Shown in pieces: positions 25,628 through 36,309 of a DNA stretch of 64,000 bases. The stretch is from Thysanoteuthis rhombus (Eukaryota; Mollusca; Cephalopoda; Oegopsida; Thysanoteuthidae), in contig OY735206.1 in NCBI GenBank assembly GCA_963457665.1, positions 21,282,008 to 21,346,007 of the forward strand, given 5' to 3'. The notes under the pieces were generated by a model, which was not told the origin of the DNA, searched no databases, and saw only the letters and a list, made by a program, of their open reading frames with translations. The position numbers and the translations under genes were made by a program. Every line of letters begins with the position of its first letter. Positions within the stretch are counted from its first letter, which is position 1.

Positions 25628-25628
25628 G
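25585..25628. repeat. (TA)n microsatellite
   Basis: About 20 TA units with one G interruption. Confidence 0.92.
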
Positions 25629-25629
25629 C

Positions 25630-26043
25630 ACACACTATTCGAAGTATATAAGTAGTGTGTATTACCAGGTTAGATCATGGTTTTATATAATTGTTACTAT
25701 AAAGATAATTAATACAGGGATTAACAACTATACGACTATGTATCAACAATTACATATCTATGGATTTTTTAGAAAGGTGACTAAACCATATGACACACGT
25801 TTAAAGCAGGTGTGTGTCACCATCTTAGTAATATTGAGATGGTGCTAAGTACCATTCATTAATTTTCAAACACCCATTTGTAAAAGAAGAATGCAAAATT
25901 AAAACAATTGTCCTTGTAATTCTTGAATTTTCTTTTCCCAAATTTCATTTAATAATGAGCGAATCATCTACACAGGTGTATGCAAATATTTGACAAGATG
26001 GAATGAAATGTCGGATTAACCATAATCCACTGAAACACTGGTG

Positions 26044-26090
<47 letters not shown>

Positions 26091-27280
26091 TATATATATG
26101 TACATACACACTCAAAGAAAGCAAAACAAATCACTAATCCACATTTACTTGAAAATAAGAAAATGAATCAAACAAATTTCAGTCCTTTCTCAGTCCCCCC
26201 CCCCCATAATACCTCGGATAATACATATATATATATATTGTTTGTTTACGTATGCATATCGATATAAAAACAATATTGGTTTAGGTTTGGAAATAAGGTG
26301 CAATGTATACATACACGCACACACATATACATATATACACAAACATGTATAAACATCAAAAAAAATATTTGGAAGAGATACGAAGATGGGGAAACAAAAA
26401 TCAACGAGTGGTCATAAAGTGAGGGACCAGTTTATCACATTCCACTGCTTCCCCTAGTCTTGTTCAAGAAGAGGGTCTTCTTTCAATTTTAAGTAATTTT
26501 ACCAGAAATTTACATAGGTTGCACATTTTTCTTTGATACCAGTTTCTTTCAGATATATGAACAAAATTCAAATTATAAAAACCAAACATTTTGGGGATGA
26601 AAATTGAATTAAAAAAAAAAAATCAACAATATAATACGATCTGATCATCAGTTTTGATGGAATGTAATATCAAACCCTTGGATAGATATGAAAGTAAAAA
26701 TATTGCCACATTATTTATACATAGATAAATAAACATTACACACATCAAAATTTTTCTGGGTTTTTTTCTCAATTATTTCAACATTCATAAAACGAAACTG
26801 TTTCATAAGAAAACTGCTGCTATTTCTTGTGATTTTAACGAACTTGATCACCAAATATTCACACATATTGAGTAAAATAAAAATACTGATGCATTTTTAA
26901 CAATCATTATTGAATTTAAAGAATAGAAATTACAACTAGAAGCAAATATTGAAGGGTTTTTAATCACATTTTAAGCGATACTTCTGCAAGTAAAAAGGAC
27001 ATAACTATTTCTTCCTCATTTCTACAAGATCTTAGATTTGTCCATTTTCAACCCCCCTCCTGGAATTTAATACATTCATTTTTTTTTTCTCCTCCAAGAC
27101 GACCCCTAAAAACATTTTAACCCTCTTTTTACTAATCAAGAAACAAAAATAAGGCAAATAATCCAAGTTTTCAATCAAAAGAAATAAACTAGAAGGGTCT
27201 CTCTCTCTTTCTCTCTCTATATATATACGGAATGAGGTGATTAAAATATACATGTTACAAATACAATACTTTTTATTTAG
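25630..27280. other. No gene; simple-sequence-rich
   Basis: Contains (TA)n at 26044, a C run at 26197-26205, TA words at 26225 and a CTCTCT tract at 27197-27218. Nothing coding recognised. Confidence 0.5.
26044..26100. repeat. (TA)n microsatellite
   Basis: TA units interrupted by CACACATA at 26080-26088. Confidence 0.92.
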
Positions 27281-27456
27281 ATACCGTATTTATTCGTGTA
27301 TAATGCGAGGGATTTGATTTAAAAAATCAGGGTCAAAATTGGTGGGTAGCATTTAACTAGAGTGTGAAAAAAACATGATAACATACAAGATGTATTATTA
27401 CTGATTTTTTAGCTACAAAAAGTGGGGGTCGCGTTATACACGGGTAAATACAGTAA
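27281..27456. mobile_element. Short MITE with CGTATTTA-CGTGTATAA termini
   Basis: The left end reads CCGTATTTATTCGTGTATAA and the right end is the inverse, CGCGTTATACACGGGTAAAT followed by ACAGTA. The arms match for about 25 bp with a few changes and TA-rich flanks. The ~175-bp length and lack of ORF fit a MITE. Related sequences lie at 19447 and 25427. Confidence 0.72.
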
Positions 27457-27636
27457 TACAATACATATTTATATAGGTATGTATAAAAGATGATTTAAAG
27501 ATAAAATAACCCAGTTTTTCTTTAAAATAGTAGTCGTTTTCTCAAAAGAGGAGGCCGGTTTTTCATCGTCTCCCCCTCCAAATAATAATGTGTTACATTT
27601 ACTACTACATTTCTCAACATTTTATACAACTACAAC

Positions 27637-27946
27637 CAGTGTTGCCAATATAGATGTTTTTCATCTAAATCTAGATGTTTTTGGTTGCGTCTAGATGTCA
27701 GAAACGGCTATTTACATGATAACATTTCAATTCATTTCACAGTAATAAAATGAGAAATACTTTTTTCATGCATTAAGTAACATTTTAATAAAACAGACGT
27801 TGAAGAATTGAGTCACATTTAATTTATTAATAATATGTAATAGATTTCATAGAGATGCCAGATACATATCTGGAGGATCTGGATGTTTTCAGATGTTTTT
27901 TGACTCGAATTTAGATGTAAACTTGAGACTAGAGTTGGCAACACTG
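27637..27946. mobile_element. hAT-like MITE with CAGTGTTGCCAA termini
   Basis: The left end CAGTGTTGCCAATATAG and the right end TTGGCAACACTG are perfect 12-bp inverted repeats, continuing imperfectly inward. The interior repeats the words TCTAGATGT and TTTAGATGT. The 8 bp on each side (ACTACAAC and AACTCGTT) do not match, so the target duplication has decayed or the copy is rearranged. No coding capacity. Confidence 0.7.
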
Positions 27947-28319
27947 AACTCGTTCGTTCGTGGCTGATTTTTCAAAAACCCAACACTCTCTCTTTTCTGG
28001 CATGGGTATGGCCCCAAAACAATACCGGGTGGGCAACAAGAGGGTCCCCTCATGGGCAGGGTGTCCGAAACGGGGGTATAAACGTAAAAGAAGAAGGCGA
28101 AATGCTTACCTATTCGACGTGTGGTGGGACACAGACAGACACTAAGACAACGAGACACACACAAAATGGCGGACGGCGGAGGTAGCGGACGGCGAAAGGC
28201 TACCCACAATGCAGTGTTACACCTAGCAACATTCTACACGTGCTACTGCTGCTGCTACTGGTAGTGGTGCTGGTGATGGTTTGGATGGCACACTACTTCA
28301 TCCCCCCCCCCTATTATTC

Positions 28320-29187
28320 TCCTCTTATCATCTCCCTTTTAATCTCTTTTATCTCCCCTTTTATTTGTGCTCTTTCTTTTTAGCACTGCGACTCTGTGTA
28401 AGATCACCCTCTCTCCATCCCTGATTTTTCTTGCACTTCTCTGGACTAGAAGAATGAGAAGATCACCCTCTTTTCGTTGTCTCTGTCCCTCTTTCTTATC
28501 TCTGCTTCCTTGCACTTCTCCTTGCACTTCCTCAGATGAGAACCATGGAGAAGAGGAAGAGGAAGAGTGAGAGAGATGAAGAGGAAGAGTGAAAGAGATG
28601 ATGAGGAAGAAAGGGACATCATTTTACAACCTCACCCCTTCCTTCTCTGCTTTCATCTCTCTTTCACTCTTTTTCTCTCTCTCCCTTTTTTTGCTCATCC
28701 ATACCAAAGAGGCATTGTCTTTTCTTTCTTTTTAGAACTGCTACTGTGCATATCACTCTCTTTCTATCTCTACTTTCTTGCACTTCCCCAGATGACAAGA
28801 AGATGTGAAAAATATCAATGAAAATTGGAACCTTAGAGTCAATAAAGGATAATGATGCAGTACAATTGTTTTATTTAACCCCAACTTAATGTTCCAATGT
28901 AAAAAAAAAAACCCAAAACTGAGAAACACCCTACACTGCACCCTTTTTCTTCTCTTCTCCCTTTTCTTCTTTTTTCTTCCCTTTCTGCCTTATCGATGTA
29001 TTCACTCTTTCTTTGGAGCGCTGCTATAGTGTAGAGATCACCCTCTCTCTATCTGCGCTTCCTGGCACTTCCCTTTGCACTTCTCCAGATGAGAAGAGTG
29101 AAGAAGATGAAGAGGAAGTGAAGCACACATTGCTTTACACCCTCTTCTTCTCTTCTCATCTTCCTCTTCTTCTCCTTTTTGCCCTTA

Positions 29188-29218
<31 letters not shown>

Positions 29219-29425
29219 TAGAACTACTACCGTGTTGATCAGCCTTTTTCTCACTCCGCTCCATTGCACTTCCCAGGATAAAAAGAGTGAAAATGTCGAG
29301 AAAGAGAAGTTCAACATGAGAGGAGATACTGTGTGGATCAACCTCTTTCTTTCTTTGCTTCCCTTGCATCTCCCCCCCCCAGATAAGAAGAATGAAGAAG
29401 ATGAAGGAGAAAGAGAAGTTTGATT
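28320..29425. repeat. Degenerate array of alternating pyrimidine and purine blocks
   Basis: Units of roughly 200-350 bp repeat the order: long pyrimidine tract, TTTTTAGAACTGCTACTGTG-like core (starts near 28378, 28732, 29014, 29216), ATCACCCTCTCTCTATCT, TTCCTTGCACTTCTCCAGAT, then a purine tract (GAGAAGAATGAAGAAGATGA). Pyrimidine and purine tracts in the same strand are near complements, so each unit could fold. Two overlapping 136-codon frames on opposite strands (29013-29423 and 29049-29459) are by-products of the skew: they are Ser/Leu/Phe-rich or Glu/Lys-rich with no domain. A repeat M copy interrupts the array. Confidence 0.72.
28827..28915 (+). repeat. Dispersed repeat M, copy 1
   Basis: This ~90-bp block (AAATTGGAACCTTAGAGTCA, ATAAAGGATAATGATGCAGT, ACAATTGTTTTATTTAACCC, CAACTTAATGTTCCAATG, then an A run) is almost identical to 31130-31222. 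It interrupts the pyrimidine/purine block array, so it is probably a later insertion. Confidence 0.7.
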
Positions 29426-29701
29426 CAGATGTGTTACACCAACATCCATACATATACAACTACCACAACACTATTCAGTAGTGCTAATTCAGCAAAGAAG
29501 CCCAAGATAATGTTATGAACTATACTACACTTCTACCTCACCATCAAATACTTTTACTACTAACCTGGACTACCACATTATATAAGTGCAATCTTGCATA
29601 GAATTTCTAAGTACATTGGACTAAGGTACCTACTGTTGCACAATTGTCAGTAAGCTTATCTCGCAGACTAATTTTCTAGTTATGTATAGTTCTTACTTTG
29701 A

Positions 29702-30157
29702 TCTGTTGTCCTCATCTTGGTTTGTTTCTTGAACACAATGTTTCAGCCGTTGTACCCTATGTCCATCTTCAGGTGATAAATGGGTATTCTTCCGAATGTC
29801 AAGATGGGAGGGGCTCATCATGAATATCAACCAAAATGTGCTCAGTTCACTGTCTAATTTTGGCTGGGGGTAATTCCTAGCTCCAAACAATGTTGTTTGC
29901 CATAGTTGGTGTCAAACACCGGTCGTTATCTGAAGCTGGTACCACAGGGAGGCCTTTTTTAAGAGATAATTTGCACCTTTGTAAAAAACGCTGTTTGTAA
30001 ACACAACCATGGAATGAACACATTCCAGCTGATCGCTATTATAGGCCCCTCCTGTCTTAGCATCTACAAGAATACACATTTATCACCCGAAGACAGCCGT
30101 GGGGTAGAATGCATAAAACATTGTGTTCAAGGAATGAACAAGGTGAGGACAACAAAA
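29702..30157. repeat. Foldback-type element J, copy 2
   Basis: The left ~88 bp (29704-29793) and right ~88 bp (30067-30155) are inverted repeats of each other with about 80% identity by eye. Reading inward-to-outward, both give AAGAATAC-C/A-CATTTATCACC, a CYGAAGA block, ACATTGTGTTCAAG and GAGGACAACA. The 270-bp interior has no ORF. The motif CTGAAGA...CGGCTGAAAC is shared with copies 1 and 3. Confidence 0.7.
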
Positions 30158-30302
30158 AAAACTAGTTCCTCATCTAAAAAATTCAAACAGTAAGCTGCCA
30201 GTATTGTGACTTAAATCCTCACGGGGTGCCCTACTACCATGGCCTTGTTCCAGACTAGACATGCAATTAGCACTAAACTTGAACTATACAAATCTGTATT
30301 GT

Positions 30303-30533
30303 TTAACCCATTAAATGCAGAAGGTGGCTAGAATTATAGTTATTCATCACAATATAAAAGCCCTTGTCCCTTACTTGATAATCCATCATAAGTAATCCAT
30401 TGTAAGATAAAAGGCCTGACACACAGATAGGAATAACTTACCATCTATCACAATGAAAGAAAAAATCTTATTGAGCTAGCCATAGAGGTGCAATGATGGA
30501 AATTTCTGTCATCTGCAGCCAATGGATTGATAG
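30303..30533. repeat. Family C element
   Basis: It begins TTAACCCATTAAATGCAGAA and GGTGGC, the inverse of the end of the 18.27-kb copy, and ends TTTCTGTCATCTGCAGCCAA then TGGATTGA. The interior words TCCATTGTAAGATAAAAGGC and CCTGACACACAGATAGGAAT match the 24.3-kb units. No coding capacity. Confidence 0.68.
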
Positions 30534-30934
30534 CTGAAGAGAGAGTCCATTTTGAATGATATAGCTCAGAACTTACAATAAACAAGACTGCATAATACCA
30601 TTCATGATTGTACAGATAGTAGTTAGTTTACCAATCTTGCAATTACGGTCTTGAACCAAATATGACTCTTGTTTAAGTGCAAGCCCGGGGAAAGCATAGG
30701 GAGATCCTAGGACGTACAGGCGTCAGAATCCCATTCTCAGCCTTGATGATACAGTCTAAAATGAAGCAGAGCGTGATATGTTTGGCATCAACTTGATTGC
30801 AGGAGCTGCCAAAAGAACATCAAAGTTGGTATCCAACCGCCATAAAGGAGTCCCCACACCCTTGTTCAGAATCTGAGTTGTCCTTCTACAAGACTGGTTC
30901 TCTTCCCTCGATATGAGAGTCCAGTCAGTTCTAC

Positions 30935-31078
30935 TATTTTACCCATAGCTAGTAGGGGAAAGAGATGCATTTATGCTTGTCCCAAGGGCATCAGTGCAGG
31001 GTAAACATGAACAGCTTCAAGTGGATTTCGAACTTAACTCTCTGATTCTACACAACTCACATCTCCGCTCATGGGGGG
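30935..31078 (-). repeat. tRNA-headed SINE family S copy
   Basis: The plus strand reads TTTTACCCATAGCTAGTAGG, GCATTTATGCTTGTCCCAAG then GGCATCAGTGCAGGG, and GTGGATTTCGAACTTAACTC, whose reverse complement is B-box-like. The A-box region (31045-31075) is decayed. Confidence 0.58.
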
Positions 31079-31129
31079 GTGGGACAGGGCATTTCCCACT
31101 GGGACAGGTCTTCTCACCTAGGATGAAGG

Positions 31130-31222
31130 ATTGGGAAATTGGAACTTCATAGACAATAAAGGATAATGATACAGTACAATTGTTTTATGCAACCCCAACT
31201 AACTATTTCAATATAAAAAAAA
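31130..31222 (+). repeat. Dispersed repeat M, copy 2
   Basis: It reads GAAATTGGAACTTCATAGAC, AATAAAGGATAATGATACAG, TACAATTGTTTTATGCAACC and CCAACTAACTATTTCAATAT then an A run. The A run at the same end in both copies suggests a retroposed sequence. Confidence 0.7.
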
Positions 31223-32102
31223 ACTGTATGGTTATTCTCTGGTAACTGAGTTGCTACTAAGGTATATTGCGAGTATACCTTTTTGCCCCCCCAGCCCCTT
31301 GAAATGTATTCTTATGCTCCCCCACTAGAAAAATGGTAGAGGACACCTATGCAGACTCTGCTTTTTAAAGTGCCACACTTTGTTATCCTTCTTTGTTGTT
31401 TGCTGTATATCAGTCGAGTGGAAATCTTTTGTTCTTTAATTGCACACACCGATTGTGATATAGTTCAGAATACATCCTTTAGGTTGGAATGTAAAGTACT
31501 TATGGGAGAAACTTGCGAGCCTCACTTAATTCCTGGCTACCTTTGGGCAATGTTCGGCATCTGCCAGCTTCCTCTAACATCCCTGTAGGTTTTAAGGCAG
31601 GAACACATTGCTATCATGCTCACATGAACTCATGTGAGTTCACATGAGTATAAGGAGTATGCAGGCTAGTTTAACACTTATTTCAATTGCTAAGAGATAC
31701 ACTGCTGCAAATCATGGAATATCACGAGTTCCTTGCTGGTCTTTGACTCCACTTCTCATATTTTCTATATCTGCACACGTTTGTGACATGCATGATAGTA
31801 TATTTACTCTAATCTACACATTGCTTTTTTCTTTTCTTTATATTCATTTTGTGTATTCACTCTCCTTTGATGTGAGGGTAACATGACACAAGAGTGACTT
31901 CAACTGCTGATTTTCATAGTTTTTGAGGTCTCATGAGCTGGTTTGAGTTCATGTGACGTGATTTTACTATACAATCAAAATCAATACTCAAAGAAAAGAA
32001 CATTTATTTTAAATAGGTCTGGAATCATGGTCTAACAACTTTTTTTTTAAGACATCTTCATTATCCTATAATGATTATATAGATACTTTCCATAGTATCT
32101 AG

Positions 32103-32640
32103 AAAGGTCATTAATTGTCAAAGATTTTTCCGGATGATTGAACTCCTTGTTTGTGTTGTGAGCACATGATTTCGGCTGATTCTTTCTGTGGCCTTCTTCA
32201 GTTGTATTATCTAAAAGTGATGGAGATGAAGAAAATTTTCCAAAGATGGTAATGAGCAGAATATTTCAATGGCAGCTACATTGCAATGTAGGATTCAGGA
32301 AATGTCGATTTCTCCCTCTTTGTGTAAGAAAAATCAAGGAGCCTGTCTATATCAAAATGTCGACTGGAAGTATAAGTCAGACTAGTGCAGAGTTCAATCC
32401 GATGTGGCTTCCACTACTCAACAGAGCCAAGGTACAGAAATCCAAGCCTAACAAGGAAAGAGGAACAAATCACCAGAATCCTACGTAATATGGTTACAAT
32501 TAAAAATTCTGTTTATCACCATCACGTCAGGATAGTACTTCGAATGAAGGCTGTGGAATGAATCGGCTGAAACGTCATGTTTACAATATTAACAACAAGA
32601 AAGAGTTCAATTGTCTGAGAAACTCTTCAAAGATTTTATA
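32103..32640. repeat. Foldback-type element J, copy 3
   Basis: The left ~100 bp, reverse complemented, reads CTGAAGAAGGCCACAGAAAG then AATCAGCCGAAATCATGTGC, ending GAGTTCAATCATCC. The right ~110 bp reads ATGAAGGCTGTGGAATGAAT then CGGCTGAAACGTCATG, ending GAGTTCAATTGTCTGAGAAA. They are inverted repeats around a ~320-bp interior with one meaningless 80-codon frame. Confidence 0.65.
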
Positions 32641-32667
32641 GATGTCAGTACATAATCAAAACCTTTG

Positions 32668-32765
32668 CATTTAGCATTTAGTAAGTTTAGCTTAGTCTAG
32701 CACAAGGTCATAAGTGTTTGGTTACCCAATGAGGATTGAACTCCCTGCACACTAGTAAGGATATC
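32668..32765 (-). repeat. tRNA-headed SINE family P copy
   Basis: The plus strand reads GCATTTAGTAAGTTTAGCTT, AGTCTAGCACAAGGTCATAA, GTGTTTGGTTACCC and GAGGATTGAACTCCCTGCAC, the last being the reverse complement of a B-box (GGAGTTCAATCC). The A-box end is lost. Confidence 0.55.
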
Positions 32766-32771
32766 AATTGA

Positions 32772-33160
32772 TAACTGTCAACCAAAACTGTTGATACAGA
32801 TTTCTCCAGTTTTCAAGTTGGTCTGGCTGGCTGGCTATGTATGTATGTATCTCGTATAGAGGCCATATCAATAGAGCTGGAGGCCTGAAAATTTTAACAT
32901 TTGCATCCTAATATGTCTAGGAAAAAAGTTTTTCTGTTTTCTGAGAATTCCCTTCCAATATAGGTTTTTAGTGGAGTGGAGAGGGGGTTTCAATGTTTAT
33001 TCGAAATTGGTCTCTTAGTTTGTGTCCAGCATCATTCATGGTTGTTTTTTGAAAATTTGGACTTTTTTTTTTAATTTTTAATTGATTACCCCCAACACAG
33101 CATGCTGCCAAATGATGTTGATGACATGATGGTTTTGATTGAGCAACTGACCAGACCTGT
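32772..33160 (+). repeat. Family A element
   Basis: It starts AACTGTCAACCAAAACTG and contains TCTGGCTGGCTGGCTATG, AATAGAGCTGGAGGCCTG, TTAGTTTGTGTCCAGCATCA and ACCCCCAACACAGCATGCTG. It ends GAGCAACTGACCAGACCTG. This is the plus-orientation full-length form and is followed immediately by a tRNA-headed SINE. Confidence 0.8.
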
Positions 33161-33164
33161 CAAT

Positions 33165-33302
33165 GGGTAAGTATTTACTAAGCTTAGCTGCATCTAGCTC
33201 AAGGCCATTAGTTTGGAAGCACCCAGTATGGATCAAACTTATTACGCAGTAATAATGGTCTGCGAGACAAGCTTCCTAACCATTAGCCATCCCCAGAACG
33301 AT
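33165..33302 (-). repeat. tRNA-headed SINE family P, best copy
   Basis: On the minus strand it begins GATGGCTAATGGTTAGGAAG (A-box TGGCTAATGGTTAGG) and ~40 bp later has AAGTTTGATCCATACTGG (B-box-like). It continues CTTCCAAACTAATGGCCTTG then AGCTAGATGCAGCTAAGC. The spacing and boxes match a Pol III promoter of a tRNA-derived SINE. Confidence 0.62.
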
Positions 33303-33441
33303 GCACATGTATTTCTTGTAGTAAAAAAAGCAACATAAGTTACCAATACATCATTTGAAACTATAATTGAAACACAATGTATGATTTCCAGCTGCACAAT
33401 TGCAGTTGTATTATTTCTAAGTTTGTTATTCAATAAAATAA

Positions 33442-33781
33442 GTCTGGATGATAAATCAATACAAACCATCATGTGACCAATGTCTTTTGGCAGCATTGCA
33501 TGTTGGGGGTGATCAATGGATAAGTTACTTTTTTCGCCTTTAGTTGGGCAGTGATCACTAAAAAGTCTGAATTTTCAGCATGAATGTCGGCGGACATAAA
33601 CAAAGGAACCAATTTAGCATTGGGGAGGGTGAGTATTTGAAAAAACATTTTTCTCAAGACCTAATGAGGAGTAAATGTTTAAATTGATGCAGCCTACAAA
33701 CAAGATATATGCATAGATAGTCAGCCAAACTAGCTTTAAAACTGTAGAATCCTATGTTGATAATTTTGGTTGACGGTTTCT
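33442..33781 (-). repeat. Family A element
   Basis: It begins TCTGGATGATAAATCAATAC and has GTCTTTTGGCAGCATTGCAT, GTTGGGGGTGATCAATGGAT and GCAGTGATCACTAAA. It ends TTTTGGTTGACGGTTTC, the inverse of the start of plus-oriented copies. It is slightly shortened in the middle. Confidence 0.8.
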
Positions 33782-33911
33782 AACATGCTGCATTTCAATT
33801 CCACTAACATATACTACATTATAAACCCTAGGTTTACCATAATGTAGTACAGAGCCACGATGCAGAGATCAAACAGAAAAGATCAAACATTTTACTAGCT
33901 GTGGTCTATAA

Positions 33912-34394
33912 ACTGTAGTTCTCAAACTGTGTGCCACAATTATCTCCCAAGTGTGCGGCATAAATTTTTCCAAATACGCAAACATGTTTTTGTTTCTCAA
34001 AGATGTCCAGTACTTGTATTATGTTTGCTCTGCTTCCATCTCGGATTCACCAGGCTAGTGGTTCTATCATTAGATCTTGTGGGATATCAGCCTTTTTTTT
34101 TGAGACAGATAGAAGGGAATAGAGGTGATGATTGAAAAGTTTTGTTTATCAACTAATGAAATGTTTTTGCTTAATACAGTTCATTTTTACATTTGGTGCA
34201 CCTTATTAGTCAAATATATTGGAAACCATCAACCAAAACTGTCACTAAAACTACCCTGTTTTCCAATTTTTTAATTGATAACCCATGATATAGCATGCTG
34301 CCAAGAGACATTGGTCACATAACAGTTTCTATTGGGTGACAAACCAGACTTGTTTCTTAGTGTGCCATCATACAATAAAGCTTGAGTACCACTG
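33912..34394. mobile_element. hAT-type MITE, second copy, carrying a nested family A element
   Basis: It shares the 16.07-kb copy's ends (GTAGTTCTCAAACTGTG; reverse-complement right end CAGTGGTACTCAAG) and internal words such as ATCTTGTGGGAT and TTCTTAGTGTGCCA. The octamer GTCTATAA sits on both sides (33904-33911 and 34395-34402), consistent with an hAT target duplication with one extra base at the left junction. A short family A derivative (34221-34352) interrupts the sequence that reads AAATATATTTCTTAGTGTG in the other copy. Confidence 0.78.
34221..34352 (+). repeat. Family A short derivative, nested in hAT-like MITE
   Basis: It keeps the left end (GAAACCATCAACCAAAACTG) and the right ~90 bp (TTTTCCAATTTTTTAATTGA, ATAGCATGCTGCCAAGAGAC, GTTTCTATTGGGTGAC, CCAGACTTG) but lacks about 270-290 bp of interior. 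The 63.8-kb copy has the same architecture. Its insertion in the MITE gives nearly exact element ends. Confidence 0.78.
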
Positions 34395-34435
34395 GTCTAT
34401 AAGACTAAATTGTTGGTCATCATTCCACGGTAGGT

Positions 34436-34502
34436 GGTCCAGGACCCATGTAGATATTTACCAAGCTCCTCTTAGTCTGGCATAAGGTCGAATAGAGATT
34501 AA
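34436..34502 (-). repeat. tRNA-headed SINE family P fragment
   Basis: The words GTAGATATTTACCAAGCTCC, TCTTAGTCTGGCATAAGGTC match the tail of the other family P copies. No head is present. It lies 40 bp after the hAT-like MITE. Confidence 0.42.
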
Positions 34503-34804
34503 AAAGATTATTTTGTGCTAATTTTGCAAATTGTGGTGTCATGCCTATCTTGAAAATCAGCATTCCAAATCTTTGTTCTTGATCCGGTCCCCAACTAGGG
34601 GTGTGAAAATGCATGATAGAACCATAACGCTGCAACAAGGTACACCTGCTCCGAGGGAGACACAGAGGATCAGAACAATTTGTGATGAAGGAACACAGGG
34701 ATTTGAATCAAAGGTTGCTGTCTTTATACAAACAAAGTTACTGCTTCATTGCTGGCTGGATCAAAGCATAGAAGAACCTGCTAATGGTGGAAATGTTTAT
34801 TGCT

Positions 34805-36000
34805 GAAAATGGACCAATTCTCTCCAGAGCTCCCTACTAATCCTGATTAAGAGGGCATTAGATGCTTATTAGCAATGGGATAGAAAGTGGCATTTCAGTT
34901 TTAGTGAGGACATACGAACCAACAATGGAGACAGCAAAGTGATTAGAAGGATGAAGTAGGGAGGCATCACTGGATTTTGCATGCCTTAAGATCTTGTGAC
35001 AATGGTTTCTTGCAGATTTAAAAACAGCAAGAGTTTCATTGCACCTATTCAGTCGGTAGAGGTGGTAAAAATGACTACTAAAGCAAACCATGGTTGACGT
35101 TTAAGCTTTTATTGATATTTCTTGTTTGGAATGAAGTTTCTCAATGCCAGCTAATATCCAATCTGAAATGAAAGAAGCAACTTTAGAGGTTTGGTATTTG
35201 AAGAAGGCTTTAAGAGGAACATCTGCCATGAATGATCAAAACCTATGCCAATCAGCTTTAGAGTATCTGTACATACTCCAGGGGAAAAGGACACCAGAAG
35301 ATTCTTTGTATTTGGCTTCGATGCTGACAGTGAGCAGTCACTTACCCAGTAGAGGTATCACATGAGCAGTGCAACTATTTGGATTGTTGGAGAGAAAAAT
35401 GTCCAACAGGTTAGGATGTTGGCCAATGGCATCAGGAACATGGTTGGTCTTGTCAAGCTTTTAAGTAATGGAGAAGTCAAAACAGTATCTCCCTTCAAGG
35501 TCAGTTCTGTTGGAGCGAACATACCATTCTTCATGATGGTCATTAAAGTCTCAACAGATATAAATGTTGGCTGAAGGGTATTCTACAAAGATTTCATTTA
35601 TCTGATCACCAATTTGTTCAATCGCAACATCACCATACTGATATATACATCAAGCCCATGGCAGTTGCGATGGTCATGTATGGTAATTAGTTGGGAGTAA
35701 CCAGAGATGGTGAACTCCTGTTCTAGTATATGTGGATTAAGACCAGTTTCAGAAAGTGCCAAGAGATGAGGTTGGACATCCCAGGCAAAGTATATTTAAT
35801 TGCTGGAGAGTTAGTTTGTTGACCCTTGATGTTGGTGTAAGTAGATAGTAAAATACAGATCTTCTTTCGCTGAAGTTAGATAGGGCTTATAACTGTTGTG
35901 TTCAGAATGAGACAAGTTGGATATAATGTTAAGGTGAAGAATCAAAAGACTTAATTAGTTGTCCTCACTGGTAACATCTCTAGCCCATCCACATCAACTT
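34805..36000 (-). pseudogene. Jockey/CR1-type LINE, endonuclease half, inverted
   Basis: On the minus strand from about 35890 to 34805 the broken frames read LLALSETGLNPHI, EFTISGYSQLIT, HDHRNCHGLDVYI, then an IFLSNNPNSCTAHVIP-like stretch, FYHLYRLNRCNETLAVFKSA, NHCHKILRHAKSS and KTEMPLSIPLL. This is the APE endonuclease and following linker of a Jockey/CR1-group ORF2. It stops about where the plus-strand half at 36310 begins, so together they cover most of one ORF2. Sequence from 36000 to 36300 may be the element's 5' part but I cannot show it. Confidence 0.75.
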
Positions 36001-36309
36001 ATAGAAAGCAAAGCTGTGGTAGAATACTTCATTATGGTATCAAGAGGCCCCACCGGAAGCCACTAACATCCAGTATCAATTTACGATAATATACTCCTGA
36101 TGATAGGATAGCCTCAATCAGTTTGATCATCAACCGAACAACTCGCAACCTGCTTTTGGGTCTGCAGGAAACAATTGCCACAGGTTATTTTAAGGGATCC
36201 AGTTATGTCGAATCAGTTCAAGCTAGATTTAGTCAATTAAGTTCTAAACCGAGGCAAATTGCCCATTACCACCTTATAAATGGACCTGAGATTGTCTCAA
36301 CATGCCTTC

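Noticed and set aside
29013..29459. Two overlapping 136-codon frames on opposite strands
   Set aside because: Both fall in the pyrimidine/purine block array; composition follows base skew and no domain is visible.
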